DNA of 64,000 nucleotides, from assembly GCA_963704505.1 (NCBI GenBank), contig OY969912.1, positions 248,001 through 312,000 of the forward strand. The letters are read 5' to 3'. The position numbers were made by a program, and so were the translations under genes. Every line of letters starts with the position of its first letter. Position 1 is the stretch's first letter. This document shows positions 8,223 through 16,966 of the stretch, one piece after another. The DNA is from VRUE01 sp963704505. GTDB lineage: Bacteria; Actinomycetota; Thermoleophilia; Solirubrobacterales; 70-9. Below the pieces are notes generated by a model. That model saw only the letters and a program-made list of their open reading frames with translations, was not told the origin of the DNA and did no database searches.

Positions 8223-8810
8223 ATGGGCGACGGCAGCGACCAGCAGCTCAGGCAGGCATGCCTCCTGGCGGCGGGGGTCATCTGCGTCGTGGGCCTCGTC
8301 CTTCTTGCCTGGGTGCTCGGCGGCGACGCGAGGTCGTGGTCGCATACGAAGCCGCTCCTTGTTGCGATCGTCTTCGCTCTCTTCAGCCTGCCGGCGATGG
8401 CCGGCGTGTACCTCGCCAGAGAATGGCCGCGCCTGGCGCTGGTCGGGATCGCCACGACGCTCCTCGCGATCGCCGCCTTTGTTTCGGTCGTCGCGGCCTA
8501 TTGGCCAGGCGGGGTCCTGGTCGGGGGCGACGACGGGTGGAAGATCGCAGGGATCCTGACCCTCCTCTCGATCGGATCCGGCCAGGTGAGCCTCCTCTTC
8601 GGACTCGCCCGTGACGACGACAGCGACGTCGTGCGGCTCGTGCGGCTCGTCGTCGTCGTGCCGATCGCGCTGCTGGTCGGCCTGGCCATTTCGGAGATCT
8701 CCTCACCCGGCCCGGACGTCAGCGCCAAGGTGTTCGAGTCCCTCGCCCTCCTGTACTTGGTCGGGATGGCTGTCGTACCGCTGCTGCAGCGCGGCACGCG
8801 AATCGACTGA
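8223..8810 (+). CDS. Hypothetical membrane protein
   Basis: The 195-residue protein has about six hydrophobic segments: residues ~10-30, 44-62, 70-92, 107-124, 138-156 and 168-184. They are separated by short loops, including an acidic DDDSD loop near residue 130. I recognise no family motif. It is probably an integral inner-membrane protein of unknown function. It stands alone on the plus strand behind the palindrome that follows nrdJ and abuts the convergent amidase gene with no gap. A TAACGG sequence lies just upstream of the ATG, but it does not fit the TANNNT rule seen at other genes here. Confidence 0.65.
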   Translation: MGDGSDQQLRQACLLAAGVICVVGLVLLAWVLGGDARSWSHTKPLLVAIVFALFSLPAMAGVYLAREWPRLALVGIATTLLAIAAFVSVVAAYWPGGVLVGGDDGWKIAGILTLLSIGSGQVSLLFGLARDDDSDVVRLVRLVVVVPIALLVGLAISEISSPGPDVSAKVFESLALLYLVGMAVVPLLQRGTRID

Positions 8811-9533
8811 TCAGCACGCCCCGAGCCGCCGCAGACGACGCCGGTAGACGCGCATCGAGCGGTGCTTCATGTCGGAATGGGTCTGGCGGCGCAGCGAGGG
8901 GACCAGCTCGTGGTGGTAGGGCGAGCTGAGGCTCTCGGCGTGGCCGATCACGCTGTGGATGGCGATGTTGAATCGGCAGCGCAGGTAGCGGGTGAGGCGC
9001 AATGAAGCGCGCATCTGGCGGCGGTCGCCGAGGACTTCGGAGTCGGCGAAGCCGGCGTGCTCGATGCCGATCGCGGTCCAGTCGAGGCCGACCGTGTGCC
9101 GGCAGCGGGTGCGCAGGTTGACCAGCTCGTAGGTTCGCCCGGAGGTCGAGATCACGAAGTGGGCGCAGACGTTGGGAAGCTCGTGCAGCTCGGGGTCGCG
9201 GACATCCGGGGCGAAGGTGTTGTGGACGGCGGCGGCCGAGCGGGTCTCGGAGACGTGCTCGACGATCACCCGCGGACGGCGCAAGCGCCAGGTGCCCTGC
9301 CCGTAGTGGCGCCGCGAGTAGGCGGTCATCTGATGCTTGCGCTTCGGCCCGAACGGAATCAGCCAGCGGTGAATGCGGGGCCTGGGGACGGTGCGCGCGA
9401 CCGGGCCCGGCGCGCCCGAAGAGCCGCTGGGCGGGAGAGCGACGAGCGCGGTTGCCGCGGCGGCGAGCAGGACCATCGACACCGCCGCCCTGCTCCAGGC
9501 CCGGCGAGGCCCCGGGGGCAGCTCCTGCTCCAT
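8811..9533 (-). CDS. N-acetylmuramoyl-L-alanine amidase (Amidase_2 type), secreted
   Basis: The 240-residue protein has an N-terminal membrane segment (VSMVLLAAAATALVALP) and then an Amidase_2/PGRP-like zinc domain. The visible metal and catalytic positions are IVEHVSET (first His), HTVGLDWTAIGIEHAGF, IGHAES and the terminal HSDM. These enzymes cut the amide between muramic acid and L-alanine in peptidoglycan. Location would be outside the membrane, either tethered or released. The Arg-rich C-terminus (YRRRLRRLGAC) is unusual. The ATG has TATCGT (9541-9546) 7 nt upstream on its strand, sharing the TA step with the divergent esterase promoter. Confidence 0.82.
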   Translation of the reverse strand: MEQELPPGPRRAWSRAAVSMVLLAAAATALVALPPSGSSGAPGPVARTVPRPRIHRWLIPFGPKRKHQMTAYSRRHYGQGTWRLRRPRVIVEHVSETRSAAAVHNTFAPDVRDPELHELPNVCAHFVISTSGRTYELVNLRTRCRHTVGLDWTAIGIEHAGFADSEVLGDRRQMRASLRLTRYLRCRFNIAIHSVIGHAESLSSPYHHELVPSLRRQTHSDMKHRSMRVYRRRLRRLGAC

Positions 9534-9559
9534 CGAGGCGACGATAGCCTGTCGCCCTC
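9534..9559. promoter_or_regulatory. Divergent leaderless promoter with overlapping -10 boxes
   Basis: Minus-strand TATCGT (9541-9546) lies 7 nt before the amidase ATG. Plus-strand TAGCCT (9545-9550) lies 9 nt before the esterase TTG. The two hexamers share the TA at 9545-9546. There is no room for untranslated leaders or Shine-Dalgarno sites in the 26-bp gap. Confidence 0.5.
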
Positions 9560-10622
9560 TTGGCAGCGCCTCTCCGCCTCCCCGCGTCGCTCGAGCACCG
9601 GCTGCTGAAGCGGCTCTGCGAGCTCTCGCCGCGGGCGCAGCGGCGGATCTTCGGCCCGCCTCCGTCCCTCGACGGCCAGGTGGTCGCCCCCGACATCAAC
9701 GTCGTCCTCGAGATGGCCAAGCGGGTCGGCGAGGAGACCCTGACCGGGGGGCTGCCGCCGGAAGAGTCGCGGGCCTACGTGCGACGCTCGGCGCTGACGG
9801 TCTCCGGGAAGCCGCTGCCGATGGCCGAGGTGCTCGACATCGAGATCCCGGGCCAGATCGGAAACCTGCCGGCCCGCCTCTACGTGCCATTCGGAGCGCC
9901 GCCGCCGCCGCGGCCGATGATCGTTCACTTCCACGGCGGCGGCTGGATGGTCGGCGACCTCGAGACCAACGACAGCGCCTGCCGCTTCCTCGCCGCCCAC
10001 TCCGGCGTCTCGATCCTCTCTCCCACCTACCGCCTCGCCCCCGAGCATCCTTATCCGGCGGCTGTCGAAGACGCGCAGGCGGCCTTTCGCTGGGCCTTCG
10101 CCCTGGCTCCGGAGCTGGGCGCCGACCCGGCCCGGATCGCGATCGGAGGGGACTCGGCGGGGGGCAACATGGCCTCCGGCGTCTGCATCGCGATGCGCGA
10201 CCAGGGAGGCCCACGAGCGGCGATGCAGTCTGCTGATCTACCCGGCGACCGAAGCGATCGAGGAGGCGCCCTCCCGGCGCCTCTTCAATCAGGGGTTCAT
10301 CCTCACCCAGCACGACATCGACGTCTGCGAACGGGCCTACCTCCCCGACAAAGCGTTGGGCTATGAGCCGCTCGCATCGATCCTGCGGGCGCCCGACCTC
10401 TCCGGCCTGCCGCCCGCCTACGTGGCGACCGCGGGCTTCGACCCGTTCCGCGATGAGGGAGAGGCCTACGCGAGCCGGATGCGCGAAGCCGGAGTCCAGG
10501 TCGCGGTGCGCCGCCACCCGCGGTTGATCCACACCTTCGCCAACCTGACCGCGGTCTCGCGCTCTGCCCGCACCGCGATGGCCGAGGCCGCCGGGGCCCT
10601 GCGCATGGGCCTCGCGGCCTGA
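9560..10622 (+). pseudogene. Alpha/beta hydrolase (HSL-type esterase/lipase), frameshifted
   Basis: The N-terminal part (to ~10228) carries the HSL-family oxyanion motif IVHFHGGGW and the nucleophile elbow GGDSAGGN. At about 10229 one extra base shifts the frame. Dropping a base restores LLIYPATEAIEEAPSRRLF and the rest of the enzyme, including the catalytic Asp (TAGFDPFRDEGEAY) and His (LIHTFANL), up to a stop at 10620-10622. All catalytic residues survive, so a sequencing error or a very recent mutation is as likely as true decay. The intact protein would be a ~350-residue cytoplasmic carboxylesterase. The start is a TTG with TAGCCT 9 nt upstream. Confidence 0.8.
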
Positions 10623-10623
10623 C

Positions 10624-13173
10624 CTACTCGTACTGAAGCGCCTCGAGCACGTCGAGGCGCGAGGCGCGCCGCGCGGGCACGATCGCCGAGATCACCCCGG
10701 CGAGTGCCGCGAAGATCAGCAGCAGGACGAGGAAGAAGATCGGGTAGCTGAGGGTGAAGCCTTCGTCCTTGAGCGGCTCGGCCATCAGGGTCGCGAAGAC
10801 AAGGCCGAGGATCATCCCCAGGATCGCGCCGATCAGCGCCGTGACCACCGCCTCGTAGCGGATCATCGTCCGAACCTGGCGCCGTGACATCCCGATCGCG
10901 CGCACCATCCCCAGCTCCCTCGTGCGTTCGTGGATCGAGAGGGAAAGGGTGTTCGCGACCCCGAAGAGCGAGATCAGAACGGCGAGCGCGAGCAGGACGA
11001 AGACGAGGATGACCAGCCCGTTGATGGCTTCTTCGCGGTCTTCCTTGAGTTCCTGCTGGTCGAGCACTTCGGTTGTCGGGAAGGCGGCCTTCGCCCCCGC
11101 GGCGAGCAGCTGCTGAACCTTGGCGGCATCGGCGCCCGGCGCGGTCAGGACGAAGTCCATCTGGTCCTGGGTCTGGCCGAACTCCCGGGCGAGAGCGCGC
11201 TGGGTGATCGCCACGCTGCCGAGCACACCGGCCTTGTCGTCGAACTCGCCGGCGACGGTGAACCGCGGCCTGTCACCGGTCTGGGTGAGAAGGCGGAAGG
11301 CGTCTCCCAGCTCGAGGCCGTGCGAGGCGGCGAAGGAGTCGGAGACGATCGCCTCGCCGTCCTTCAACCGGCGCAGCGCCCTCGGCCCGGCCTGCTTCCA
11401 GTCGATCTGAACCGCCTCTTCGATGTTCGGCGTGGGCGCGGCGACGTTCGCCGTGCCGTCGCCGACCACCTTGGCCTTGGCCGAGCGGATCGTCGCGACC
11501 GAGCTGACGCCGGGGACCTTCGCGGCGGCGACCGCGGCACCGGCCGGGATCGGCGAGAAACCGTCGGTGTTCTGGATCACGATCCCGCCCGCGAAGTTTT
11601 CGTCGACGACCTTGGCGATCGAACTCTTCAGGCCGGCGGCGAAGACGAGGACGAACGCGACCAGCGCCAGCCCGATCATCAGCGCGGCGGCGGTCACCGC
11701 GGTACGGCCGGGGTTGCGCTGCGCGTTCTCGCGGGCGAGGCGCCCGGTCAGGCTGCGGAGCTTCTCCAGCGGCCAGCCCGCGACCGCGGCGAGCGGCGGC
11801 ACGATGCGGGGGCTGTAGACCGAGAGGGCGATGACGATTGCCAGAGCGCCGGCGCCCGCCTCGCCGGCGGAGGCTCCGGCGCCGCCGCTGCCGAAGAGCC
11901 CGTCGAGGACGAGGGCGAGGCCGGCAACTCCGAGCAGCACCGAGAACACCAGGTAGACGACTCTGCGGCGCCGGCTCGGGGGCGGGGTGAAGGCACGCAG
12001 CGCGGCGATCGGCGGAACCCTGGTCGAGCGCAGGGCGGGGACCAGCGATGAGAGCACTGTGACCAGGACGCCGACCAGCAGGCAGACGCCGACCGTTCTC
12101 GGCTCGAGCACCAGCGAGGTTGTCGGAAGGTCGGCTCCGAGCAGGGCGAAGAGGCCGTGGAGGAGGATCGCGACCCCGAAGCCGGCGACGACCCCGACCA
12201 GGGCACCGAGGAGCCCGATCGCGACGGCTTCGATGACCACCGTGGTGAGGATCTGACGGCGCGAGGCCCCGAGCGTGCGCAGCATCCCGAACTCGGTGAC
12301 GCGCTGGGCGACGGTGATCGAGAAGGTGTTGAAGATCAGGAAGGCGCCGACGAAGACAGCGATGTAGGCGAACACGAGCAGGAAGATCCGCAGGAATCCG
12401 AGCGAGTCGCGGATTTCTTCGGTGCCGCGGTCGGCGTTTTCCTGCGCCGTCTCGACCCTGACGGAGTTCGGCATCTCCCGGGCGATCCGCCGTTTCAGGT
12501 CGGTCGCCGAAACCCCGTCCTTTGCGGCTATCGAGATCTGGTCGAAGCGCCCCCTCTTGTTGGTGATCGCCTGCGCGACGGGCAGCGTTACCTGCGCGAT
12601 GCTCGTGCCGCCGAAGGAGGCGCTGCCGAGCTGGGTGAGGCCGACGAGGGTGAAGGTCCGCACGCGGGTCTGGCCGGCGATCTCGAGCCGGTCGCCGACT
12701 TCGAGGTCGGCTTCTTCGGCGGCGGCCTTGTCGATCGAGGCCTCGGTCGGGCCGCGCGGCCGGTGCCCGACCACGTAGGTGAGCGACTCGAGGCCATCGG
12801 GCTGGGTCGAGGAGATGAATTTGGGAGCGAATTTGGCCCCGATCGCATCCCCCGTCCGCGGGTCGAAGAAGCCGCCGGGGGTGAAGATCGCACCCGAGGC
12901 GAGCCGCACTCCAGGCGTCCGCTGGATCCGCGGCAGCACGTCGTCGTTGAAGCTCGGCGTTTCTCCGTTTTCCTGTTCGACCGGGTTCTTGGCGGTGACG
13001 ACGACGCTGGTCCCCTTCAGCGAATCGCTGAAGATGTCATCGAATGCGGCAAAGATCGTGTCGGTGAGGATGTAGGAGCCGGCGACGAACGCGACACCGA
13101 TCACCACGGCGACCGTAGTGCTGAGGGCGCGCCGCTTGCGCGCCCAGAGGCTCCTCAGCCCGAGGCTAGTCAA
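10624..13173 (-). CDS. ABC transporter permease, FtsX/MacB-type
   Basis: The 849-residue protein has the two-FtsX-domain layout. It begins with a membrane segment (RALSTTVAVVIGVAFVAGSYIL), followed by a large MacB-like extracytoplasmic domain, three membrane spans (~residues 260-390), further hydrophobic segments, a second soluble domain (~530-700) and three final spans. It ends in PARRASRLDVLEALQYE, typical of FtsX permeases. Such permeases act mechanically with an ATPase to move lipids, lipoproteins or peptides out of the inner membrane. The start (TTG) overlaps the end of the ATPase gene by 8 bp, so the two form one operon. Substrate unknown. Confidence 0.92.
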   Translation of the reverse strand: MTSLGLRSLWARKRRALSTTVAVVIGVAFVAGSYILTDTIFAAFDDIFSDSLKGTSVVVTAKNPVEQENGETPSFNDDVLPRIQRTPGVRLASGAIFTPGGFFDPRTGDAIGAKFAPKFISSTQPDGLESLTYVVGHRPRGPTEASIDKAAAEEADLEVGDRLEIAGQTRVRTFTLVGLTQLGSASFGGTSIAQVTLPVAQAITNKRGRFDQISIAAKDGVSATDLKRRIAREMPNSVRVETAQENADRGTEEIRDSLGFLRIFLLVFAYIAVFVGAFLIFNTFSITVAQRVTEFGMLRTLGASRRQILTTVVIEAVAIGLLGALVGVVAGFGVAILLHGLFALLGADLPTTSLVLEPRTVGVCLLVGVLVTVLSSLVPALRSTRVPPIAALRAFTPPPSRRRRVVYLVFSVLLGVAGLALVLDGLFGSGGAGASAGEAGAGALAIVIALSVYSPRIVPPLAAVAGWPLEKLRSLTGRLARENAQRNPGRTAVTAAALMIGLALVAFVLVFAAGLKSSIAKVVDENFAGGIVIQNTDGFSPIPAGAAVAAAKVPGVSSVATIRSAKAKVVGDGTANVAAPTPNIEEAVQIDWKQAGPRALRRLKDGEAIVSDSFAASHGLELGDAFRLLTQTGDRPRFTVAGEFDDKAGVLGSVAITQRALAREFGQTQDQMDFVLTAPGADAAKVQQLLAAGAKAAFPTTEVLDQQELKEDREEAINGLVILVFVLLALAVLISLFGVANTLSLSIHERTRELGMVRAIGMSRRQVRTMIRYEAVVTALIGAILGMILGLVFATLMAEPLKDEGFTLSYPIFFLVLLLIFAALAGVISAIVPARRASRLDVLEALQYE

Positions 13174-13906
13174 CCTGCTTCATCAACTCGATCACGTCCT
13201 CCGTCGAGCCGGGCGCGGCGTCGTGGACGACCTGCCCGTCGCGGAGGGTGATGAGCCTGTCGGCGTGGGCGGCAGCGGCGGGATCGTGGGTGACCATGAT
13301 CACCGTCTGGTCGAAGTCGTCGACCGCGCGACGCAGGAGCTTCAGGACCTCGGCGCTCGCCTTCGAGTCGAGGTTGCCGGTCGGCTCGTCGGCGAAGACG
13401 ACGGCGGGTTTGGAGACCAGGGCACGGGCAACCGCGACCCGCTGCTGCTGGCCCCCGGAGAGCTCGGAAGGACGGTGGGTGCGGCGGTCCTCGAGGCCGA
13501 CCGCGGCGACCAGCTGGTCGAGCCACTCACGGTCGGGCTTGCGCCCGGCGATCGAGAGCGGCAGGACCAGGTTCTCCTCGGCCGTGAGCACCGGCAGCAG
13601 GTTGAAGAACTGGAAGACGAAGCCGAGCTTGTCGCGGCGCAGCTTGGTCAGCTCCTTGTCGTCGAGGTTCGTGATCTCCTCTCCGTCGAGGAAGACCTTT
13701 CCCCCGGTCGGCTTGTCGAGGCCGGCGAGGATGTGCATGAGGGTCGACTTGCCGGACCCCGACGGGCCCATGATCGCGGTGAACCGACGGCCGTCGAAGC
13801 CGGTGCTGACGCCGCTCAGGGCGTCGACCGCGGCCTCCCCCGACCCATAGCGCTTGCTCACGTCCTCGGCGACGACCAAGCTCCCGTTTGCGTTCGATAC
13901 GGGCAT
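13166..13906 (-). CDS. ABC transporter ATP-binding protein (LolD/MacB type)
   Basis: The 246-residue ATPase shows Walker A GPSGSGKST, Q-loop FVFQFFNLLPVLTAEENL, signature LSGGQQQRVAVARAL, Walker B VVFADEPTGNLDS and the H-loop MVTHDPA. The spacing and the EPTGNLDS sequence place it in the LolD/MacB/FtsE subfamily that drives FtsX-type permeases. It couples with the permease that overlaps its 3' end. The start ATG has TACCGT (13914-13919) exactly 7 nt upstream, favouring it over the in-frame GTG three codons earlier; no Shine-Dalgarno is visible. Confidence 0.95.
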   Translation of the reverse strand: MPVSNANGSLVVAEDVSKRYGSGEAAVDALSGVSTGFDGRRFTAIMGPSGSGKSTLMHILAGLDKPTGGKVFLDGEEITNLDDKELTKLRRDKLGFVFQFFNLLPVLTAEENLVLPLSIAGRKPDREWLDQLVAAVGLEDRRTHRPSELSGGQQQRVAVARALVSKPAVVFADEPTGNLDSKASAEVLKLLRRAVDDFDQTVIMVTHDPAAAAHADRLITLRDGQVVHDAAPGSTEDVIELMKQVD

Positions 13907-13958
13907 GCGCTGCACGGTATCGAGATGGGGCGGCGAGCTGGAGGGCGGTCGGGTCGGC

Positions 13959-14945
13959 TCAGGAGCCGGACGGGCAGAACGATCGGATCGCATAGAGGAT
14001 CCCGAAGGAGGGGTCGACCTGGCGACGCTCGAGCTTGGCATCGAATTCATCGCCGGCGAGCGGCACATCGAGGCCGGGGAAGGAGACGGCGAGGTTGCCC
14101 GCCCAGCTCGTCAGGCCGCTGCTCGGGTCGCGCAGGAAGGTGCCGCTGCCCGAGAACGGGGGAGGCGGAGTCACGGTGGACGAGCTCAGCGGGCGGTCGA
14201 AGGCGAACGAAGCGGCCGGGCCCTCGGTCGAGACGCTGCGCGAGACCGTGACCCTCCCGCAGGCCTGGGTCGAGCTGGCCTCGTATTCGACCGGGGGAAT
14301 CCCTGGAAACGCTTTCTGGCCGGGGCGGATCGCCGCGGAGAAGCTGAGCGTGTGGTGGGGGGTCACCGCATCCAAGGAGACTTCTTCGACCTTCTTCGGG
14401 TGAGACGGGTGGCGCGGGTGATGCCCGTCGGCCGAACAGAAGTAGCGCCCCTGGGTGCTCACCCTGCCTCGCGCCCGGTCGGCGTCGACTTCGGTGTAGC
14501 CGTCGTCGCCGCGAAAGCGAATCGTGCCGACGAAGGCGCCCCTCTGAGTCGTGTTCGGGACGCCGTGACACCTACCGAATGGGCTGTTTTCCACCTTGGT
14601 CGGCCCGCTGGGTTGGAAGCGAACCGCGATCCGGCCATAGGGGCCGAGGTCTGCCCGGACCAGTTTCGCCGACACCGCGCCGCTCGCCGAGTAGGAGCTG
14701 CTGTCGAAGTCGATGACCGACGACTTCATCCGTTTGGAGGCCGTGAGGGTCACGAAGCTCTTGTGTGGCTTCGGAAGCTCAACGGCGAAGAGCGTGATCC
14801 CGTAGCCGCCGCTGCCCGGAAGATGGAGCTGGACGAAGCGGGTGGGCAATACCGCGCCCTGCTTGGCGACGGCCGCCGCGGGCAGGGCGGCCAGGATCGC
14901 GATCAGGGCCGCCGCCGCAATCGCACCAGTTGCCTTGATCCTCAT
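13959..14945 (-). CDS. Secreted protein of unknown function
   Basis: The 328-residue protein has a clear Sec signal peptide (IAAAALIAILAALPAAAVAKQ, cleavage probably after AVA, residue ~27). The mature part is rich in Ser, Pro and Gly with predicted beta strands, four or more cysteines (GRCHG, YFCSADG, QACGRV, SFCPSGS) and a His/Pro/Lys stretch HHPRHPSHPKK. I recognise no catalytic motif or named domain. The even cysteine count suggests disulfides outside the cell. The ATG is preceded by GGAGGAGGGGG, one of the strongest Shine-Dalgarno sites in the window. It stands upstream of the ABC operon on the same strand with a ~50-bp gap. Confidence 0.7.
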   Translation of the reverse strand: MRIKATGAIAAAALIAILAALPAAAVAKQGAVLPTRFVQLHLPGSGGYGITLFAVELPKPHKSFVTLTASKRMKSSVIDFDSSSYSASGAVSAKLVRADLGPYGRIAVRFQPSGPTKVENSPFGRCHGVPNTTQRGAFVGTIRFRGDDGYTEVDADRARGRVSTQGRYFCSADGHHPRHPSHPKKVEEVSLDAVTPHHTLSFSAAIRPGQKAFPGIPPVEYEASSTQACGRVTVSRSVSTEGPAASFAFDRPLSSSTVTPPPPFSGSGTFLRDPSSGLTSWAGNLAVSFPGLDVPLAGDEFDAKLERRQVDPSFGILYAIRSFCPSGS

Positions 14946-15008
14946 CCCCCTCCTCCGCCCGGGTCCTCTGCCGAGGCGAAGCATACGTGTCGGGATAGCC
15001 TCCCCGGC

Positions 15009-15794
15009 ATGGCGCTGGCGGACCAATACGACGGCCTGCTCGTCGATCTCGACGGCGTGGTCTGGATCGGGCGCGAGCTCGTGCCCGGGTCGGTCGAGGC
15101 CTTGAGCGCGCTGATCGAGGGCGGGAAGCCGGTCGTCTTCGTCACCAACAACCCCGGCCGCCACCCGGGTGTTTACGCGGAGCGGCTGCGCGAGGCGGGC
15201 GTGCCGGCGGAGGAGCGGCAGATCGTGACCGCAGGGATGGCGACGACGGCGCTCGCGGCCGAGCGGCTCGGCGCCGGCACTTCCGCGTTCGTGATCGGCG
15301 CCGATGCCTTCAAGCAGGCCGCCGCCGCGGCCGGCCTGGAAACGCTCGACGGGGAGGCGGGGCGGGGCGTCGACGGCGTCCTGGTCTCCGGCCATCGCGG
15401 CTTCGACTACGAGGAGCTGCTGACGGCGACGCTCGCGCTCGAGGGTGGCGCGTCGCTCTTCGCCACCAGCCGCGACCCGACGCTGCCGATGCCTGGAGGC
15501 GCCTGGCCGGGTACCGGCTCGATCCTCGCCGCGGTCGAGACCGCCTCCGGGAAGGACGCGGAAATCGGCGGCAAGCCCGAACGCCACCTCTTCGACCTCG
15601 CCCGCGGGCGACTCGGCGAGGCGGACCGGGTCGCGATGGTCGGCGACAGGCTCGCCTCCGACATCGAGGGCGGCCGCCGCGCCGGGCTCGAGACCGTCTT
15701 CGTCCTCAGCGGCGCCGACACCGAGGAGCAGGCCGAAGCCGAGGACGTGCCACCGGACCACGTGGTCGACGACCTGGCCGCGCTGCTGCAGTGA
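15009..15794 (+). CDS. HAD-superfamily hydrolase, subfamily IIA (NagD-like phosphatase)
   Basis: The 261-residue protein has motif I VDLDGVVWIG (Asp nucleophile and Asp acid), motif II VFVTNNPG, motif III Lys in IGGKPERHLF and motif IV VGDRLASDIEGG. The C2-type cap lies between residues ~75 and 180. The NagD/pNPPase group removes phosphate from nucleotides or small sugar phosphates; the substrate is not evident. TAGCCT (14996-15001) sits 7 nt before the ATG, so a leaderless start is likely. Its stop overlaps the start of the following MFS gene (GTGA), indicating translational coupling. Confidence 0.9.
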   Translation: MALADQYDGLLVDLDGVVWIGRELVPGSVEALSALIEGGKPVVFVTNNPGRHPGVYAERLREAGVPAEERQIVTAGMATTALAAERLGAGTSAFVIGADAFKQAAAAAGLETLDGEAGRGVDGVLVSGHRGFDYEELLTATLALEGGASLFATSRDPTLPMPGGAWPGTGSILAAVETASGKDAEIGGKPERHLFDLARGRLGEADRVAMVGDRLASDIEGGRRAGLETVFVLSGADTEEQAEAEDVPPDHVVDDLAALLQ

Positions 15795-16966
15795 CGGGGG
15801 AGGTCGTGGAGCGGCCGGGCCGGGCCTTCGCCGGGGTATTTGCCGTCACCTTCTGCGGGCTGGTCGCGGTCGGCGCCGTCCTGCCGGTCCTCCCCCGCTA
15901 CGTCCACGGGCCCCTCGACGGCGGCAACATCGCGGTCGGCATCGTGATCGGCTCCTACGCGATCACCGGCCTGCTGCTGCGGCCCATTGCAGGGCGCTTT
16001 GCCGACCGCCGCGGCCGCCGCCCGACCGTCCTGGTCGGCTCGCTGCTGGTGGCGCTCTCGGGCTTCGCCTACCTCCTGCCCTTGGGGATCCCCGGGCTGG
16101 TCCTCGCCAGGTTGATCCTCGGCGCCGGCGAGGGAACGGTCTTCACCGCTGGCTCGGCCTGGATCGTCGACCTCGCTCCTCCGGACAGGCGGGGAAGGGT
16201 GATCGGGCTCTACGGGCTCGCGGTCTGGACCGGGCTGAGCGTCGGGCCGCTGCTCGGCGAGCTGATCAAGCACGCCTCGGGCTACAGCGCGGTCTGGCTG
16301 TTCGCCGCCCTGGCGCCCCTGGTCGGCGTCGTGATCGCTTCGCGGCTCCCGGACCCCTACCGGCCCGCGCCCTCCCCCGCCGGCGAGCGCCAGCCGCTGA
16401 TCGCGCGCGAGGCGGTGCGCCCCGGGGCCGCCCTCGCCCTGGCGTCGGTCGGGTACGCGACCGTCGCCGCCTTCGTCGTCCTCCACCTCGACCAGCGCGG
16501 CGTCGGACACGGGGCCACCGCCTTCGGAGCCTTCGCGACGATGGTGGTCCTGACCCGGCTGGTCGCCGGCGACGTCCCCGACCGGGTAGGCCCGACCCGG
16601 GTCGCGATCGGCGCCGCGATCGTCGAGGCCGCGGGGCTCGCCGCGATCGGCGTCGCCCACACCCTGCCGGTCGCGCTGCTTGGCTCGCTGGCGATGGGTG
16701 CCGCCTTCTCGCTGCTCTACCCGTCGCTCTCGCTGATCGTCGTCGCCAAGATCCCCGAGGACCGGCGCGGCGCGGCGCTCGGCACCTTCACCGCCTTCTT
16801 CGACGCCGGCGTCGGCATCGGCGCGCCGCTGGCCGGCGCCGCGGCGGCGCTGAGCGATTACGAGGGCGCTTTCCTGCTCGCCGCGGCGATCGCCCTGGTC
16901 TCGGCGGCAACGACGGCGGTCGCAGTCTCCGGCGGCGGTCGCGTCGCCCCGGCCGAAGCCGGCTAG
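15791..16966 (+). CDS. MFS transporter
   Basis: The 391-residue membrane protein has about twelve hydrophobic segments in two sets of six. The MFS loop-2/3 motif reads GRFADRRGRRPTVLVGSLL near residue 65. LARLILGAGEGTVFTAGSAWIVDLAPPDRRGRVIGLYG follows, typical of drug/sugar-type efflux members. It is translationally coupled to the upstream HAD gene (GTG start inside the GTGA overlap). It probably exports a small molecule with a proton; the substrate is unknown. The 3' end overlaps the convergent thioesterase-like gene by 4 bp. Confidence 0.9.
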   Translation: MTGEVVERPGRAFAGVFAVTFCGLVAVGAVLPVLPRYVHGPLDGGNIAVGIVIGSYAITGLLLRPIAGRFADRRGRRPTVLVGSLLVALSGFAYLLPLGIPGLVLARLILGAGEGTVFTAGSAWIVDLAPPDRRGRVIGLYGLAVWTGLSVGPLLGELIKHASGYSAVWLFAALAPLVGVVIASRLPDPYRPAPSPAGERQPLIAREAVRPGAALALASVGYATVAAFVVLHLDQRGVGHGATAFGAFATMVVLTRLVAGDVPDRVGPTRVAIGAAIVEAAGLAAIGVAHTLPVALLGSLAMGAAFSLLYPSLSLIVVAKIPEDRRGAALGTFTAFFDAGVGIGAPLAGAAAALSDYEGAFLLAAAIALVSAATTAVAVSGGGRVAPAEAG

